A DNA stretch of 64,000 bases from assembly GCA_028023455.1 (NCBI GenBank), contig JAQFVV010007273.1:52576-116575 (forward strand). Direction: 5' to 3'. The translations under genes were made by a program, and so were the position numbers. Position 1 is the stretch's first letter, and every line of letters starts with the position of its first letter. Of the stretch, positions 1 to 12,640 are shown one piece after another. The stretch is from Epiperipatus broadwayi. Lineage: Eukaryota; Onychophora; Udeonychophora; Euonychophora; Peripatidae. Under the pieces are notes generated by a model, which worked only from the letters and a program-made list of their open reading frames with translations, did no database searches and was not told where the DNA came from.

Positions 1-122
1 GATGTTATACCACCTTTATGAATTACAATTAAATAGTAAGTGAAATATAAAATAGTTAAAATTTTTATCATTAACTAAACCAACATAAAAAAAATTTTTT
101 GAGACCTGATAAAGCATCCCAA
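1..122 (+). repeat. Dispersed repeat R1, copy 1 (truncated by window edge)
   Basis: About 120 bp match, with scattered differences and small gaps, the stretch at 3,848-3,972. Shared landmarks in order are a block beginning GTTATACCAC, a block AACTAAAC, and the end GAGACCTGA. Similarity stops after the last block in both places, so this looks like a real repeat end. The repeat may begin before the window. No coding capacity was seen. Confidence 0.6.
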
Positions 123-2760
123 CTGCACCTTTAAAAAAATTCTCTCTTTTTCCTCCTTTAATTAGAATAGTTATATTTGCCAAACATTTTTACTGCCATC
201 ATCCAATGGAATACCCTCTCAGCTAACATTCTTTTACTTTAAACCTAATAGCATTTATCTCCAGTAGTTGGTATCTATCTGGTGATTGGTTTTCTTTTAT
301 ATATGTTTGATCTTTCTCTCTTGTAAACTGTATTGTGGTTGCATGATTTTGAGGTGGCTCTTACCTTTTAAATCAATCTGGAGGTTCTTTGATTAAATTT
401 TTATATAGCAGTTAACAATTTTGCCATTTTCTCCATGGATCTTGCATTATTGCTCAATATAATTTGTTGAACATCATGCAACATATTGTACTACTAGTTT
501 GAATGATTTGACCATCAGATAATAAAAATGTTATTAATGATCTTAGTGTTGACAATTTCCTAGAGAAAAACTGTGTATATGTCATCCATATGAGAGTTGG
601 GTATTTTTCTTGTGATGCCTTATGAAGTAAACCATCCTACATTCTTTACTCCAAAAGTGTTGCAGGATAGCATGTCTATAATTCCTGAAGGACTGAGGCT
701 TTAAACCCAAGGTATGCTACCAAACTTTGTCTGCCTCTTCTTGTCAATTAGAAAACTAGAATAACAGTTTTCTCCTACATCTGCTCTTAAAGCTTTTACT
801 AGTGTACTTTTCACAATGAATTGATTCACTTTCCCTCCTTTTTATCCCTGTTATTTGCTTGAATTATTTCACTCTTTTTATTGATGCTTCCTTCCAATAA
901 TCTCTCTTTTCTTTGCAGAGTGTACATACTTTTTTTCATTACTTTTTTTAATTGTTCAATTTATTGTTCTACCCCATCCATTCTGTCCCTATCTTCCTTT
1001 ATTTCTTCTTTGATTTCCTTAAAAAAAATCTTTCATTGGCCTAATTTTTTTTATGTCTTCTGAATTTTGCCCTATCCCTCCTTCTAATTATTCTTTATTT
1101 ATTTTTTCTATCATCTAACCTTTTTTTATAAATTTTGTTGTTTTTTAAAAAAAATGTTTTTAACTCTTTTTATTTTCTCCATCAACTCATTTTGATTTTG
1201 CATTATCAGCTTTGCAAATATTTGCATCTTCATGAACTAGTCTGCTTTATCAACTATTTCTGGATTTTTAAATGTAATATGACTGACCTCAACTCACACT
1301 ACATCCACATGTGCACCTTTCTCACTTTGTTTTACACTTTACATCTTGCAAAGACTAAATCAACAACTTATCTATTTCAAATCTAAATATTCCATATTCT
1401 AATTAATTCTATTTTTTCTATTTTTTTAATTTCTGCTTCTAATCTATGAGATTACTTTATAACACACTTTTTATTTTTAAATATTTATTAAGTAACTAAC
1501 TCCCCTACTTCAAGCAAATCTCAGTCTTACATATACTTCTATATTAGCACCAACTGATCTTTTTAATTTTTACTCTTTAAAATTCTACGAAACCACAAAT
1601 AATATTTTACCAATTGTTTCCTAATCTCAGCATTGGTTTTACATATATACCATACATTGGCGTGCCATTTCATTAACTCTCTTTTTATATACCAGACAGT
1701 CACAGGTATTTATCACATGAGGTAACCACCAGACTTTTTCTAACCTAGAAAATTTATTTTCATGATTATATATATATATATATTAACAGAATCAATCTGA
1801 TTATTGATATATGTAAGTTTAATTATGACTGCTAGATCAAAGGTAGAGGTAAAGATTTTTATTTAGAGAAATAATTGACAAGCGCATAACAGCGACAAAT
1901 GCCAGGCAATTAATTATGGATAATATGTTTATTTTAAAAAAATGTGAACACAGACACTTAAATAAATATATATATATACTAATAAAAAGAAGTGTTTATT
2001 CAGGTGTAATTATGACAGAAAAGCATTCTTTACATGATTGAGTTGCTTATTTATTTTCCAAAGAAATCACTATTCAACATAAGATTCAATAATGAATGTA
2101 ATCATATATGTGCACACACTCTAAATAACATTCACTCTTATTTCAATTTCTTCTGATTCTTCCTTACAAGACTGCAATGTGATCAAACCAAGGCCACAAA
2201 AAATAAAATACAAAGATATAATAAAAATTTAAATGACCAGAATTGCATACCTTATAACTAGTAAAATACACCAGAAGTTGTTCCAAAGCTTGATCTATGT
2301 AATGGTAATCTATCCATAGTTCAAGCATATACCACCTAAGACTGGTAGCAATGTACTTGATCACAGTTCACATAGCTATAACTAGGAAAATAAAATAAAA
2401 AATTTAATACTAAATAAATAGACATATAGTGGACTTACAATTGGGCCATCTTCATGCATACATACATTCCATAATGAAACACTTTTTATATACATGAATT
2501 CTATGATAATAATATAAGCCTAAATAAATGTTTTTTTTTTAAAATCTATCATACATGTATATATGTGAAATAATGAATTATCGGCTTAAAATTTAGTTAA
2601 TAACAACTAAAAGCTGAAAAAATAATGATTAATTAATATTCTCCCCCTTTTTTTATTTAACAATGTTTTGTCCAACTACAAAGCTTGAAATCATTACTAC
2701 TGCCAAGGAAGGAAAAAATGTATTTCTTAAAAGAATAACATTAAAGAAACAAAAAAATCT
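123..2760. other. Non-coding AT-rich stretch, possible eroded retroelement
   Basis: No convincing gene. From about 860 to 1,450 the plus strand is markedly pyrimidine-rich, so the minus strand reads as lysine/glutamate-rich fragments interrupted by stops, like an old coiled-coil ORF. About 590-760 is also slightly more complex than its surroundings. I could not identify a family. A short (AT)n tract lies near 1,768-1,785. The remainder to 2,760 is featureless AT-rich DNA. Confidence 0.35.
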
Positions 2761-2762
2761 TT

Positions 2763-2874
2763 ACATTTTTTTTTTTCCATATGTCATAGCATCGGCCGGG
2801 ACGCGAACCCACAACTGTCTGCAACCAACTATTTGCTTGCAAGGCTGCTGCGTTGACCTCTCGGCTAACAACGC
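2763..2874 (-). mobile_element. tRNA-derived SINE, copy 1
   Basis: Read on the minus strand, the element starts near GTTGTTAGCCGAG. It has an A-box-like TAGCCGAGAGGTCA (2,854-2,867), then a B box GGTTCGCGTCC (2,799-2,809), and ends in an A-rich tail (a T run at 2,767-2,777 on plus). A/B box spacing and the GCCGAG start resemble class II tRNAs such as Leu or Ser, but there is no foldable intact tRNA. Two further copies lie at 8,314 and 49,158. At ~110 bp it is short for a SINE: little more than a tRNA-like head and an A tail. No target duplication is convincing. Confidence 0.8.
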
Positions 2875-2879
2875 TTGAC

Positions 2880-3846
2880 AATATAACATGTTTTGTTCTC
2901 AACTATATAATTTTAAAAGGCATAACTCATTCATATGTAATTATACCATAGCTTTACCATAAAACAAAAAGGAAAACTTTCCTCTGTAATGAAAATATTA
3001 CTTATATAATTATACTTTGTACATTAATATTAAAAAAAAAAAATACATAAACTTATCTTAAATCTGAACCATTAAGAAGTCATTATCTAAATTTGATAAT
3101 TAGAAATATAATAATATCGGTTTTGGCTTACTAAATTATGATAAAATGATTCACATTAATTTACTATATAAGTTCATGCTTAGTAGTGAACATTTGCTTT
3201 CTATAAAAATTCTGAAATAAGTAGATACTCATTGTGGATAGTTCAATCCTGACTTATTCTTGCAGATATATTGAGATTGTCCATAGCAAAGTTGATAGTT
3301 GGTTAATGCAGGTAGCAGCTTTTAAATGAGTTGTTTTATTCTTGATTAATTTATTTACAGGTGTAGGATATAAGGTGAGCAGAGCATTTCAAAACTGCCT
3401 TAATAAACTATAGCAAGTTGGGATAAGAGTCTCCTTCCTCTACTTTTGAAGTCAATAATCTTTATTTTAAAAGTATTGAGGCTTTTATAGTGATTTTACC
3501 ATTGTACTCCTTTAATTTTTAGAATCTTCTCAATTTCGGCAATAATTTACCCAAATAGTTTCAGATAAACCAACATTTTTACACTATACTTATCAAATTT
3601 CAACATAAGTAATTTACATTAAAAGATTTCTTTGTAGCAATGTCCAATGCAAGCAAATTGCATCATCCTTAGATTAATTATTATTAAATAGATTAAAACC
3701 AATTTACTTAGATTAAGCATTGTCTTTTGATCTTTATAAAATGTTATCAAAGGATTAGAAAAATAATTACAAAGTTCATTTTGTATATATTTAACATTAC
3801 ATTAATTAAATCTAAAATTAAATAGTTTACATTTAGTGTGTGTGCA
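2880..3846. other. Featureless AT-rich intergenic DNA
   Basis: No open frame of note, no recognisable repeat and no RNA gene. It separates SINE copy 1 from R1 copy 2. Confidence 0.6.
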
Positions 3847-3847
3847 T

Positions 3848-3972
3848 GATATATGTTATACCACTTTTATGAACAATTAAATAGTAATTGAAATATAAAA
3901 TAATTAAAATTTTTAACATTAACTAAACTAACATCAAAAGAAAAAATAATTTTGAGACCTGACCAATCATCT
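3848..3972 (+). repeat. Dispersed repeat R1, copy 2
   Basis: Direct-orientation partner of the repeat at the start of the window. It ends at the same GAGACCTGAC block, after which the two flanks diverge. Confidence 0.6.
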
Positions 3973-4134
3973 CAATATATAACACAGATGATTTTATATG
4001 TATAGTGCAGATGCATAAATTAAGATTATAATATAAACAAAATTAAGACAAAATAATAATATAGTTAAATGTTAAATTGGGTGGAGGCACATTTATATAT
4101 ATATCTTTAATGTGTGTGCATTTCCATATTTACA

Positions 4135-5525
4135 TATATATTTACTATGTTCATGTTCACTCATTCACATTAGTTCAAAAAATAAAAATATTAAAAAAGC
4201 TTACCTTAATAAATCTTTATTTTTAAAAGTAAAATGAATAGAGAAATTCCAACTTTCATCACACTTATATATACTTTGAGTGATATCATTTATCTTCAGT
4301 CTTTTTTTCTTTTTAAAATAATGATATCAATCTTAATATCATGAAACTATATCCTCTCTAATACTTTGGATTTTTAAAGTCCATATCAACATTACAAATG
4401 TGTTTAAATTTTATAAAACTTTTAGCATTATGTTTAGAAAATATTTTATTATATGAAATAGTGTACAAAAATTTTGGAAAAAAAAGTGAAGAATAAAATA
4501 CATAAGCTTTCATCATAAAGTGAAAAAACATTATTAATAAACATAATTATGTATGACACACAGAAATGGACTAATAGCTACTGCTATATTGTAAAATTTA
4601 TTAAATTGACCAATTGCAATGTTTTTTTTTTTTTGAATAGCATATAATTGATATAGTTTGTACTGACACACCATATATCATGTTTTTATTATAATTATGT
4701 ATATTATCAAGGGATACTTACATTCTCTATTAATAATATTTTAAAAACTTATCATTTACAAGAAATTTTACTAAAAGTAAATACAAAACTAATGACTAAT
4801 ATTGCAAAGTTTAATTTTAAAAATAATAACATCAATGTCAAATTGCCTTTGCATATCACTAATTTTGGCACAAAACACTTAATAAGCACTATATCACTAT
4901 TGTACTTCTGTTATGGATATAAATTTCAGTACTCATTGTAATCTTGCTGAAGAGAGACTGAAAAAAAAAAGAACTAAAAAAATTAAAAAGCTGTGAAAAC
5001 TCATTGGAGAATAGAAGTTTTTTTTCCTCTCTTTAATACAAATTTTAGTCTAAGGTTTTGATTATTTTTGAGGACTAATAAAAGATTTTTGAAGTTTAGC
5101 TTCAAACTGGCACTTAAAATAAGACAATTATAATTACTCATTATGTTTATGTCAATTATTAAACAATTTTGAATGACCAATCAATAAGAGACAAATTGTA
5201 TGGAAGCATAAGAGATGCCAACATTTTAATATGATTATATTTACTGAATAGAAATTATGTCTACCAACAAATTATATTAAAAATTATTACAATAATGAAG
5301 AAAATGTCATTTCAGTGAATAATAAAGTCATGTTTGCAAAGCAATTTTTAAATTTCAATTTAAGTAGGGCAACATCAATTTCAGAAACTATTTACATAGT
5401 ATACATAACTACTTCTAAATATTTAAATTTTTAATTTTGCTACATCATTTCAGTGTATCAAATCATGTTTACAAAAAATATTTTTTAAGAATTTAAATAC
5501 AGCAGCATACTCCATTTTATCATTA
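4135..5525 (+). repeat. Mosaic dispersed repeat R2, copy 1
   Basis: Four blocks match 52,800-53,640, with different order and orientation. Block A (~4,150-4,320) matches 53,148-53,290 directly. Block B (~4,713-4,990) matches 52,850-53,140 in inverted orientation. Block C (~5,155-5,205) matches 53,355-53,410 inverted. Block D (~5,310-5,520) matches 53,423-53,625 directly. Identity by eye is high in B and D. No ORF is present. It may be a non-autonomous element with internal inversions. Confidence 0.6.
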
Positions 5526-6110
5526 AACTGGATATAGTTATATTTTCTTGATATTATTAAATCCTTAAAATTTTTAACTTATTATTTTTCTTAAAAAATT
5601 GTTTTAGTCTTTGTTTTTTTTTAAAAAAAAAAAAACTATATTTTTTTATCTAAATCAAATATAAATATATAAAAAAAAATTTTTATATTATTCTTATATT
5701 TCAATCATTTTCTATGGCCATTCTCAAAAATGCACTATATATTTTTGATTTATGTCTAAATATAATCATTTTTATCAGATTATAACTAAATTTATTTTTA
5801 CGAACAGCTTTGAATTATTCTCCATAAAAAAATTAAGATAATAAAGAAATTTTATTTCTAATATAGAACATCTCACATTCACATCTTAGTTTTTAAACTT
5901 GACTTTAAATTACAAATAGAATGCATTTAATGTTTATTTTTAAAAGAGAATGATGAAATTGTTTTGGAGGATGAGTATAATGTCTATGTATATGTCTTTT
6001 TGCGATAGTTATGCCATTTTATGCCAATTATGTTGAATTGTTTCCATGATTCTGTTTAATTATTGTATGTTTTTTTTAATGCAAGCATTATTTATGCATA
6101 TTCAAATATT
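5526..6110. other. AT-rich non-coding DNA with a T-tract/A-tract palindrome
   Basis: No gene is visible. A run of 9 T immediately followed by 13 A lies at 5,614-5,635, one of several such junctions in the window. Confidence 0.5.
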
Positions 6111-6114
6111 CAAC

Positions 6115-6330
6115 AGTTAATAATGATTTATGGGTTAATGTTGATTAGAATGTCATTAAATTCAGTATTTACAATATAAATGTCATTGGTTCAATTCCCA
6201 TGCTAGTACTGATCATTGTCAGACCAGCAACAACTAGAGAAAAAATGAAAATAATGCCATTCATAATACTGTGTTCTATAGTAAATTTGAATATATCTTG
6301 AAAAGTATAAATAAAGTTTGAATTTCTAAA
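6115..6330 (+). mobile_element. Old tRNA-derived SINE, second family (SINE-II), copy 1
   Basis: A B box GGTTCAATTCC lies at 6,188-6,198, preceded by a weak tRNA-like stretch. After it come a shared body with CAGACCAGC, a block near ATACTGTGTT, and a 3' end ATAAATAAAGTTTGAA. The same order occurs at 35,690-35,895 and, more decayed, at 44,505-44,700. Head-body-tail order and the pol III B box indicate a SINE. The A box is too eroded to be sure of the parent tRNA. Confidence 0.5.
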
Positions 6331-7440
6331 AACATTTAATAATTGAACAAAATGATGAAAATAGCGTAACACATAATTATATGGATTTGATCAGCATTTT
6401 TCAGACCAACACTTTAAGCAATATGTTTACTGCAGTGGAGCAGTAATTTGTTTGTTAATATGTTATATTCTAATGTAAACTTTTATAGCATTATATTTTA
6501 CTGTTTTTAAGTATGAACTTTTAATTGTACATAATAATCTTGTTTTTAAAAAATGAAATAAGAATCTATTTGTCTGATAATGACTTTAATTTATGTTATT
6601 ATTATTTTTTTTTTAATTATCAAAAATTCTGAATTGCATATTAACTGCTGAAATTGATAACTCAATCCGTCTATTTTTTTTTTATTCTATTTCTTTATAT
6701 ATGTATTTAGATAAATAAAATCTGATAATTAATGAATATACTCAGTGAAAAGTTAGTTTTAATAAATTTAACTGTATTACTGCCAAGCATGCTTCTTTCA
6801 ATATATTTACTATATCATATTTATACCATGAATATAATATAGTAAATATATTAAAAACATGCTAGACAATAATAAAATTAAATATTAAAAAAAAAAAGTT
6901 TCTGTGAATATTTTCATTAATTACCAGTTAGTACATTGTCTCAGAAAAAAAGAAAATTTGTAACAACTGAATTATAAATAAAATCTCCATTTTATTATAT
7001 ATTATTTTAAATGTAATATTAGTAACTTTATATCCTGTGTTATTAATGTAATGACTTTAAACTTTATAATAAATGTCCTTCTGGCCAATTTTATTGTATT
7101 TTAAAAGAAGGATGGCAAGATCAATTTTATCTAAAGTTTTAGATAAGTCACAATTGGAGAGACTTACCATATTCTGGTCTTCAGCAGCATGTGAAATATG
7201 TTCATAAATGGTAAAAATATTAGTTTCAATAAATTTTACGCCTAAAGCCATTCTTTGTTGGAACCAAAACTTTACTACCAGTATCAATAATCTTCTAAGA
7301 AATGTATTTTATTTAAAAAATGGAACTTATATAAAATAGAAATTGGCCCATATTTACACACATTGTCTAGAGTGTTATTTTTTAAAAGTGAAACAATCTT
7401 AATACATTTAAAAATTTCAGCAAGCATGCAACTATTTAAA
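6331..7440. other. AT-rich non-coding DNA
   Basis: No supported gene or repeat. The short open frame on the minus strand around 7,057-7,287 has no recognisable motif and falls in low-complexity DNA. Confidence 0.5.
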
Positions 7441-7449
7441 TAAGGATTC

Positions 7450-7800
7450 TGATATGAAGGGGATCATCTTTCATATAAGTGCCATACTTTAATATTCAAT
7501 TAACAGTATAAATACTAGTAAATTCTTGATCCAAGTCACAAGATAAAGACTTCTGAAAAGATAAGATTGGGGTCTTATCTTTTGTTCCTACATGCAATTA
7601 TATGGGCCAATCTTAAGCATTTTGGACTGAGAGTGTGAACATATTATCTTATTCACTTTACTTACATTTCTGTTTATTACATAATAACACTTGAAAATAT
7701 TGAAATTTTCTACATGTTAATATTGGAACATGTAATACTTTTAATGTAAATAATCTAGAAGTGTTTTATTAGTGCTGTGTCAAACTGTAAATCTGATATA
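7450..7800 (+). repeat. R3 unit 1 (direct)
   Basis: First of three ~350-bp units. Landmarks are CTTGATCCAAG (7,526), GGCCAATCTTAAGCATTTTG (7,604-7,623), and AATCTAGAAG followed by a GTGTCAAACTGTAA block. Unit 2 follows in the same orientation with a ~345-bp period. No coding capacity was seen. Confidence 0.75.
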
Positions 7801-8145
7801 AAGGTAATTATTTATCATACATACACTATACTTTACTATTCAATTTGTGATATTAAATATTAGTAAACTCTTGATCCAAGTCATAAGGCAAAGTATTTTG
7901 AAAAAATAAGAATGGTTCTCTTATTTTTTGTACCTACATGCAAATATATAGGCCAATCTTAAGCATTTTGGGCTGACAGTGGGAGTGTATTATTTTATTC
8001 ACTTTATTTACATTTCTATTTTATTACATATTAATACTTGTGAAATATAGAATTTACTATGTATTAATATTAGATGTTATACTATTAATGGAAATAATCT
8101 AGAAGTTTTTTACTAGCATGGTGTCTCACTGTAATTTTGATGGGA
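7801..8145 (+). repeat. R3 unit 2 (direct)
   Basis: Same landmarks as unit 1: CTTGATCCAAG at 7,871, then the GGCCAATCTTAAGC block, then AATCTAGAAG. It abuts the inverted unit 3, so units 2 and 3 form an inverted repeat centred near 8,145. Confidence 0.75.
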
Positions 8146-8550
8146 AGATAATCATCCTTTATACATGCCAAGTGTTAATATGTAATAAAATAGAAATGTA
8201 AGTAAAGCTAATAAGATAATATATTCACACTCTTAGAGCAAAGTACTTAAGATTGACCTATATTATTGCATGTAGAAACAAAAGCTAAGACACCATTCTT
8301 ATCTTTTCAAACGTTTTTTTTTTTTCATATGTCATAGCATCGGCCGGGACGCGAACCCACAACCGTCTCCAACCATCTACTTGCTTGCATGGTGACTGCG
8401 ATACCTCTTGGCTAACAACGCATCTTGTGAATTGAATCAGGAGTCTACTAGTATTTAACATCGCTAATTAAATTTTAAAGTACTGAGCATATATGAAAGA
8501 CATCAGAATTACAGTTTGACAGTTAGTTAGTAAAAAACTTCTAGATTATT
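8146..8550 (-). repeat. R3 unit 3 (inverted, split by a SINE)
   Basis: Reverse complement of units 1 and 2. The GATTGACCTATAT block near 8,252 is the complement of the GGCCAATC landmark, and CTTCTAGATTATTTACATT near 8,540 complements the AATCTAGAAG end. The unit is interrupted at 8,314-8,420 by a tRNA-derived SINE, after which homology resumes. Confidence 0.7.
8314..8420 (-). mobile_element. tRNA-derived SINE, copy 2, nested in R3 unit 3
   Basis: On the minus strand there is an A-box-like region (8,402-8,414, one change from copy 1), a B box GGTTCGCGTCC (8,347-8,357) and an A tail (T run 8,314-8,325 on plus). The match to copy 1 is close over the whole ~107 bp. Because it interrupts a repeat with two uninterrupted copies nearby, both ends of the insertion are constrained. 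The flanks share only a very short ACG, so a target duplication is unproven. Confidence 0.85.
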
Positions 8551-9415
8551 TACATTAAATAAGGGTTAAAAATAAAAGCAAGAGGATATCTTAACTAATT
8601 TTTTGTAAATAAAAAATTTTCCACTATCAGAATTTGTACTATAATGACTTGAACGTTTTGATTTCAGAATATCTTTTTTAGTGATTTGATCTATCACAAT
8701 ATTTCCTTAGACTGTAATAGTTGTAGTAAGTAAAATGTATAATTTATGGAAATATTTGAAAATTCATTAGTATGGAGGTTGTAACTAAGATTATTTTCAG
8801 ATTTATTTTTATTTTACTTTAGAATACTGATTATCAAATTCTCATTTTATTAGAATTGCATGCTAAAAAAAATATTTTATAATTGAAATAATAAAAAATA
8901 GTTTAATAAAAACTTATATATAATCTATTATTACATTATGATCAGAAATATTTGTTTATATTTTGTATGTCCTCTAAAAAGAGTTAGGTTTTATTTTGTA
9001 ATAAATAAGTATTATAAGTTTATTGTAAAAAAAAAAAAATTAACCCTACAAATAATAATATATAAAAAATGCAAATTATATCGGTGTTTTTTTTTTTTAA
9101 AAAAAAAGTTAAAAAATAATTTTGTAAAATCTTTGAAGCAAAAAATAAATTTAATTGAATTTTTTTTTTTTAAAAAAAAAAAAAGAGGTTGGCCTCTATT
9201 TAAAATACATATTACTTCGTATGCAAAGTAACATTTTCAAAAAAGAAAGCCTAAATTTTATAATTAATTGAAACAATAATAATAATAATTTTAATATTAC
9301 AATTTTAGATATATTTTTTCAGTTAAATAAAATGTAAATTAGTTCTGCATTTTAAACTTTTGTTTTTAAAAATGTTAAAGAGTAAGTAATAATTTTTCGA
9401 TTATAAATGTGGTTA
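8551..9415. other. Very AT-rich DNA with two T-tract/A-tract junctions
   Basis: No gene. The plus-strand open frame around 8,938-9,231 is lysine/phenylalanine-rich and is an artefact of A and T runs. T12A9 lies at 9,087-9,107 and T12A13 at 9,160-9,184. Confidence 0.5.
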
Positions 9416-9417
9416 GT

Positions 9418-10392
9418 AATCTCTAATCCACCACACACTTTTGAAACATAAATAAAGACACTATAAAAGACAAATGATCCCAAAATGCATTTCATGCTAA
9501 ACCAGCACTCATTAGTTGACCCATCACAATCCTTCTGGTATATTTTTTATCACATATTCATTATTCATCAAAAGGAAACTGCTACATTTTAATTTACAAA
9601 TGTCAAATTTACTCCACTACAATTTTGGCATAATTTATTTTAGATAAATGTATTAATGATTACTATAATCATTTATTAAACTAGAGATTATTTCTAGTCT
9701 ACATATAAACATTAAATCTTAGTTAAAGATTAATATTTTTTTTAATTAGGTACAAACACATGGAGTAATTAAACTCCATTATTTTATTTCCATGTGTAAT
9801 ATATGTTATAGATATACTTAATAAACTCCACTCTACACTTTTGAACCACGTGAATTAAGACGCTATAAAAATAAATGATTAGTGATAATTGTTAATGTAT
9901 TTATCTAGAGTGGATCATGTCAAAGCTGTGGATAGAGTAAGTTTAACATTTGTAAATTAAAGTATAGCAATTTACTACTGGTAAATATTGAATATATGGT
10001 AAAGCTATACCAGAAGGATTGTGATCTGGGTCAAATGATGAGTGTTGTTTTAGCACAAAATGCATCTTGGGGGATTATTTGTCTTTTATAGTGTCTTTAT
10101 TTATGTATTCAAAATTGTATTGGAAGTGGAGGTTTTTAAGTACTTTAACAGATATTGCACATGGAAATAGAAAAATGAAGTTGAATTATTCCATGTGTGT
10201 GTATTTAATTAAAAACAAATATATTAATCTTTTATTAAGATTTAAAGTTTATATCTGGGCTAGAGATAATCTCTAGTTTAATAAATGATTAATGATAATG
10301 ATTAATATATTTATCTAGAGTGGCTGATGTCAACGTTGTGGTGGGAGTAAATTTGACAGTTGCAAATAAAAAATGTAGCAATTTTATTAAAG
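9418..10392. mobile_element. Foldback element FB-A, two inverted units
   Basis: Left arm ~9,418-9,870 and right arm ~9,880-10,390 are imperfect inverted copies of each other. Each carries the family core, CATGCTGAACCAGCACTCAT in consensus: plus orientation at ~9,485-9,531 and minus at ~10,022-10,068. Other shared parts are an AACTAGAGATTAT block and an ATTTATCTAGAGTGG block. No transposase is present. It is best read as a MITE-like foldback element. The superfamily is unknown because no clear target duplication was found. Confidence 0.75.
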
Positions 10393-11565
10393 CAAGGACT
10401 TAATTTTTGAACTTCCATTAAATCTTCATGCAGCCATTTAAAATATTTTATAAATGTTAACCAAGTAAGTTATTAATATGACTGCACTCCCTTAAAAATA
10501 TAATAAAATACAAACCAGTTATTGAAGTTTAAATCAAAAGTGTTATACATAAATAAAAGAACTATAAAAACTATTGCTACAAAGTAATAAAGTAAAAATG
10601 ATACTAATACCGCTTTATTTCCAGGAAAATATTTTTTTAAAAATGCATTAAATATGTATTTAGTGTTTTCAATATGCTCTCTCTATATAAAGCAGTAATA
10701 TTATTGCCCTCTGCAAGAGCAATGCCTTTCCAATAAACTCATATGGTGAAACAATGAAAAAAATAAACAGTTCTCACTTGATGTGTCATCTGATAGATGA
10801 TGTTTTCTATCCTTGTTTATCTTTTAGCTAGGAATATGAATATAATACATACCTATTTACTAACCCATATTACTTGGTAGTTGGAATGAATATAGGTTAG
10901 CTATTTGAAAAATCCCTGACCTGATAAAAATAATTAGTCCATATTAGAATGCATATTGCAAGCATGGAGACAGGTTCACTAACATTGTACCATGTAATGA
11001 CTTAAAAAAAAATATAATTTTTTGTATGTTTTGCAATGTTTTAAAAGTGTAAATATCAAACATTTAATAATCCTTCTTGTAAAAATTTTAATAATTCTTT
11101 ACAAGTATTTGTCATGTTATAATTTAAATTATCTCATATATTCATTAATATGAATACTATTCTGACTTCAAATAACATTGCTTAGGTTTTATATAAATCA
11201 TTGCAACTATTATATAATAAAAATGTTGCAGTTGAACATTTTTGTCCTAATGGCTTCCCCACTTACTAAAGATTTTTTCACTTATGTTTCACAATTTCAT
11301 GTAGATGTTCACATTACTGCTAGATAAAATTGGATAATAACAATTAAGAATTGCTAGATAAAATGTAACTTTATCGCAAAACCTTTAATCATATTTTTTA
11401 CACAGCTGTTCTGTTTTACCATATGATAACTATCAATAGGTTTAACCCTGAACTGTAGTTTAATTTCCTTAAATCAGATATCAATCAATCTAGTGAATTT
11501 CTTAGTTATTGTAAAATAGAAAATTGATTTATTTTCAAATATAAATCCTTTTTGTCAGCTTGGTT
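10393..11565. other. AT-rich intergenic DNA
   Basis: No gene or repeat I can support. Confidence 0.5.
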
Positions 11566-11567
11566 AA

Positions 11568-11668
11568 GACCTGTAGAGGTCCCTACTATCACATTTTCAC
11601 ATGCACATTTCTGAGGTTACAGCCTTAGTAAATATTACTTACATAATCAATGTGCATTTAAATAAATT
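11568..11668 (+). mobile_element. MITE-M arm (solo or truncated)
   Basis: GGTTAAGACCTGTAGAGGTC (11,573-11,592) begins the right-type arm of the MITE-M family, running to the AGTAAATATTAC end. The matching left arm is missing upstream, and a complete short element follows directly, so this is either a truncated element or part of a nested pair. Confidence 0.65.
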
Positions 11669-11950
11669 TATAATAAACATATTTAGTAATATTTACTAAG
11701 TCTGTAACCTCAGGAATATGTCACTGAAAAATGTGAAGGTACCACAAGCTTATGCCTTGGAAGAAAAGAGGGAAAACCCTAAAGAGAGGAACCCTTCTTT
11801 ACTTCAACCTACTTGTGGTTAAGACTTGTAGAGGTCCCTAGCTTCACATTTTTCAGACTCATATTCCTGAGGTTACAGCCTTAGTAAATATTACTTAATA
11901 TAATAATATGCATTTAAAATAAATTTATAAATAAACATATTTATAAATAT
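11669..11950. mobile_element. MITE-M, short palindromic element
   Basis: The left arm (~11,670-11,755) and right arm (~11,817-11,950) are inverted repeats containing CTGTAACCTCAGGAATATG and its complement. The ~60-bp core (AAGCTTATGCCTTGGAAG onward) matches the core of the larger element at 47,808-48,227 in reverse orientation. No ORF is present. Confidence 0.75.
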
Positions 11951-12580
11951 TTTCTGTTTAATTGCAAATTTATTATATTAAAATACTCCAATGAATTTTA
12001 TGCAGCATAGATAATGTATTGCTTATCATGTTCCTTGCTCACTGGTAAAAATTCTTATGAGATCAGTTACTGTTTTATTGTTGTGATTTTTGTGTAATAG
12101 TTTAAATTCAAAAATAAATGTGAATTTTTTTCTAAGATAGCTAAGAATTTTTTAATCAGGCTCAACTTTTTTAAGTAGGATTATCTTTATATTTTTTGAT
12201 AATTATTTAACACTGGTTGATATATGAATATTTAGTAACTTTTCACTGTCTCAAAGCTGTATTAATGTACTGAGCTTTAAATACTCAGCTCAAAGTAATC
12301 TTTATGTTAAACCATTAAGCATCACATGATGACCATCTCTTATACTAGCACAGTGTTCAACCATTAATGATAAAATGTGCTTGAATTATGAATATATCAC
12401 TTACAATCATACATATACATATGTATAGATATATTTAATATAAATAAAAAATAAGGTTAGTGAGTAACAGAGGTAATTAATTATAGCCACAGAATGGCAT
12501 AGATTCCCTTTACCAATATATTATTAAGAATTGCCTTTAAATATTCTTATAATTGATATATAAGATATATATATATATAT
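11951..12580. other. AT-rich DNA with a stray FB-B family motif
   Basis: No gene. Around 12,318-12,350 there is a CATCACATGATGACCAT block, also found near 13,630 and, inverted, near 12,915 and 30,015. It is the outer part of the FB-B family. Confidence 0.45.
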
Positions 12581-12600
12581 ATATCAAAATGTAATTACTA

Positions 12601-12640
<40 letters not shown>

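Noticed and set aside
590-760. Possible degraded integrase or RT-like coding on the minus strand
   Set aside because: No motif with catalytic residues could be found in any frame; too many stops to support a family.
2663-2878. 71-codon frame with THNCLQPTICLQGCC, looking like a Cys-rich peptide
   Set aside because: The Cys-rich part is the translated minus-strand tRNA-derived SINE; identical DNA occurs at 8.3 and 49.2 kb.
8938-9231. 97-codon Lys/Phe-rich frame
   Set aside because: Made of A and T runs with no start context or motif.
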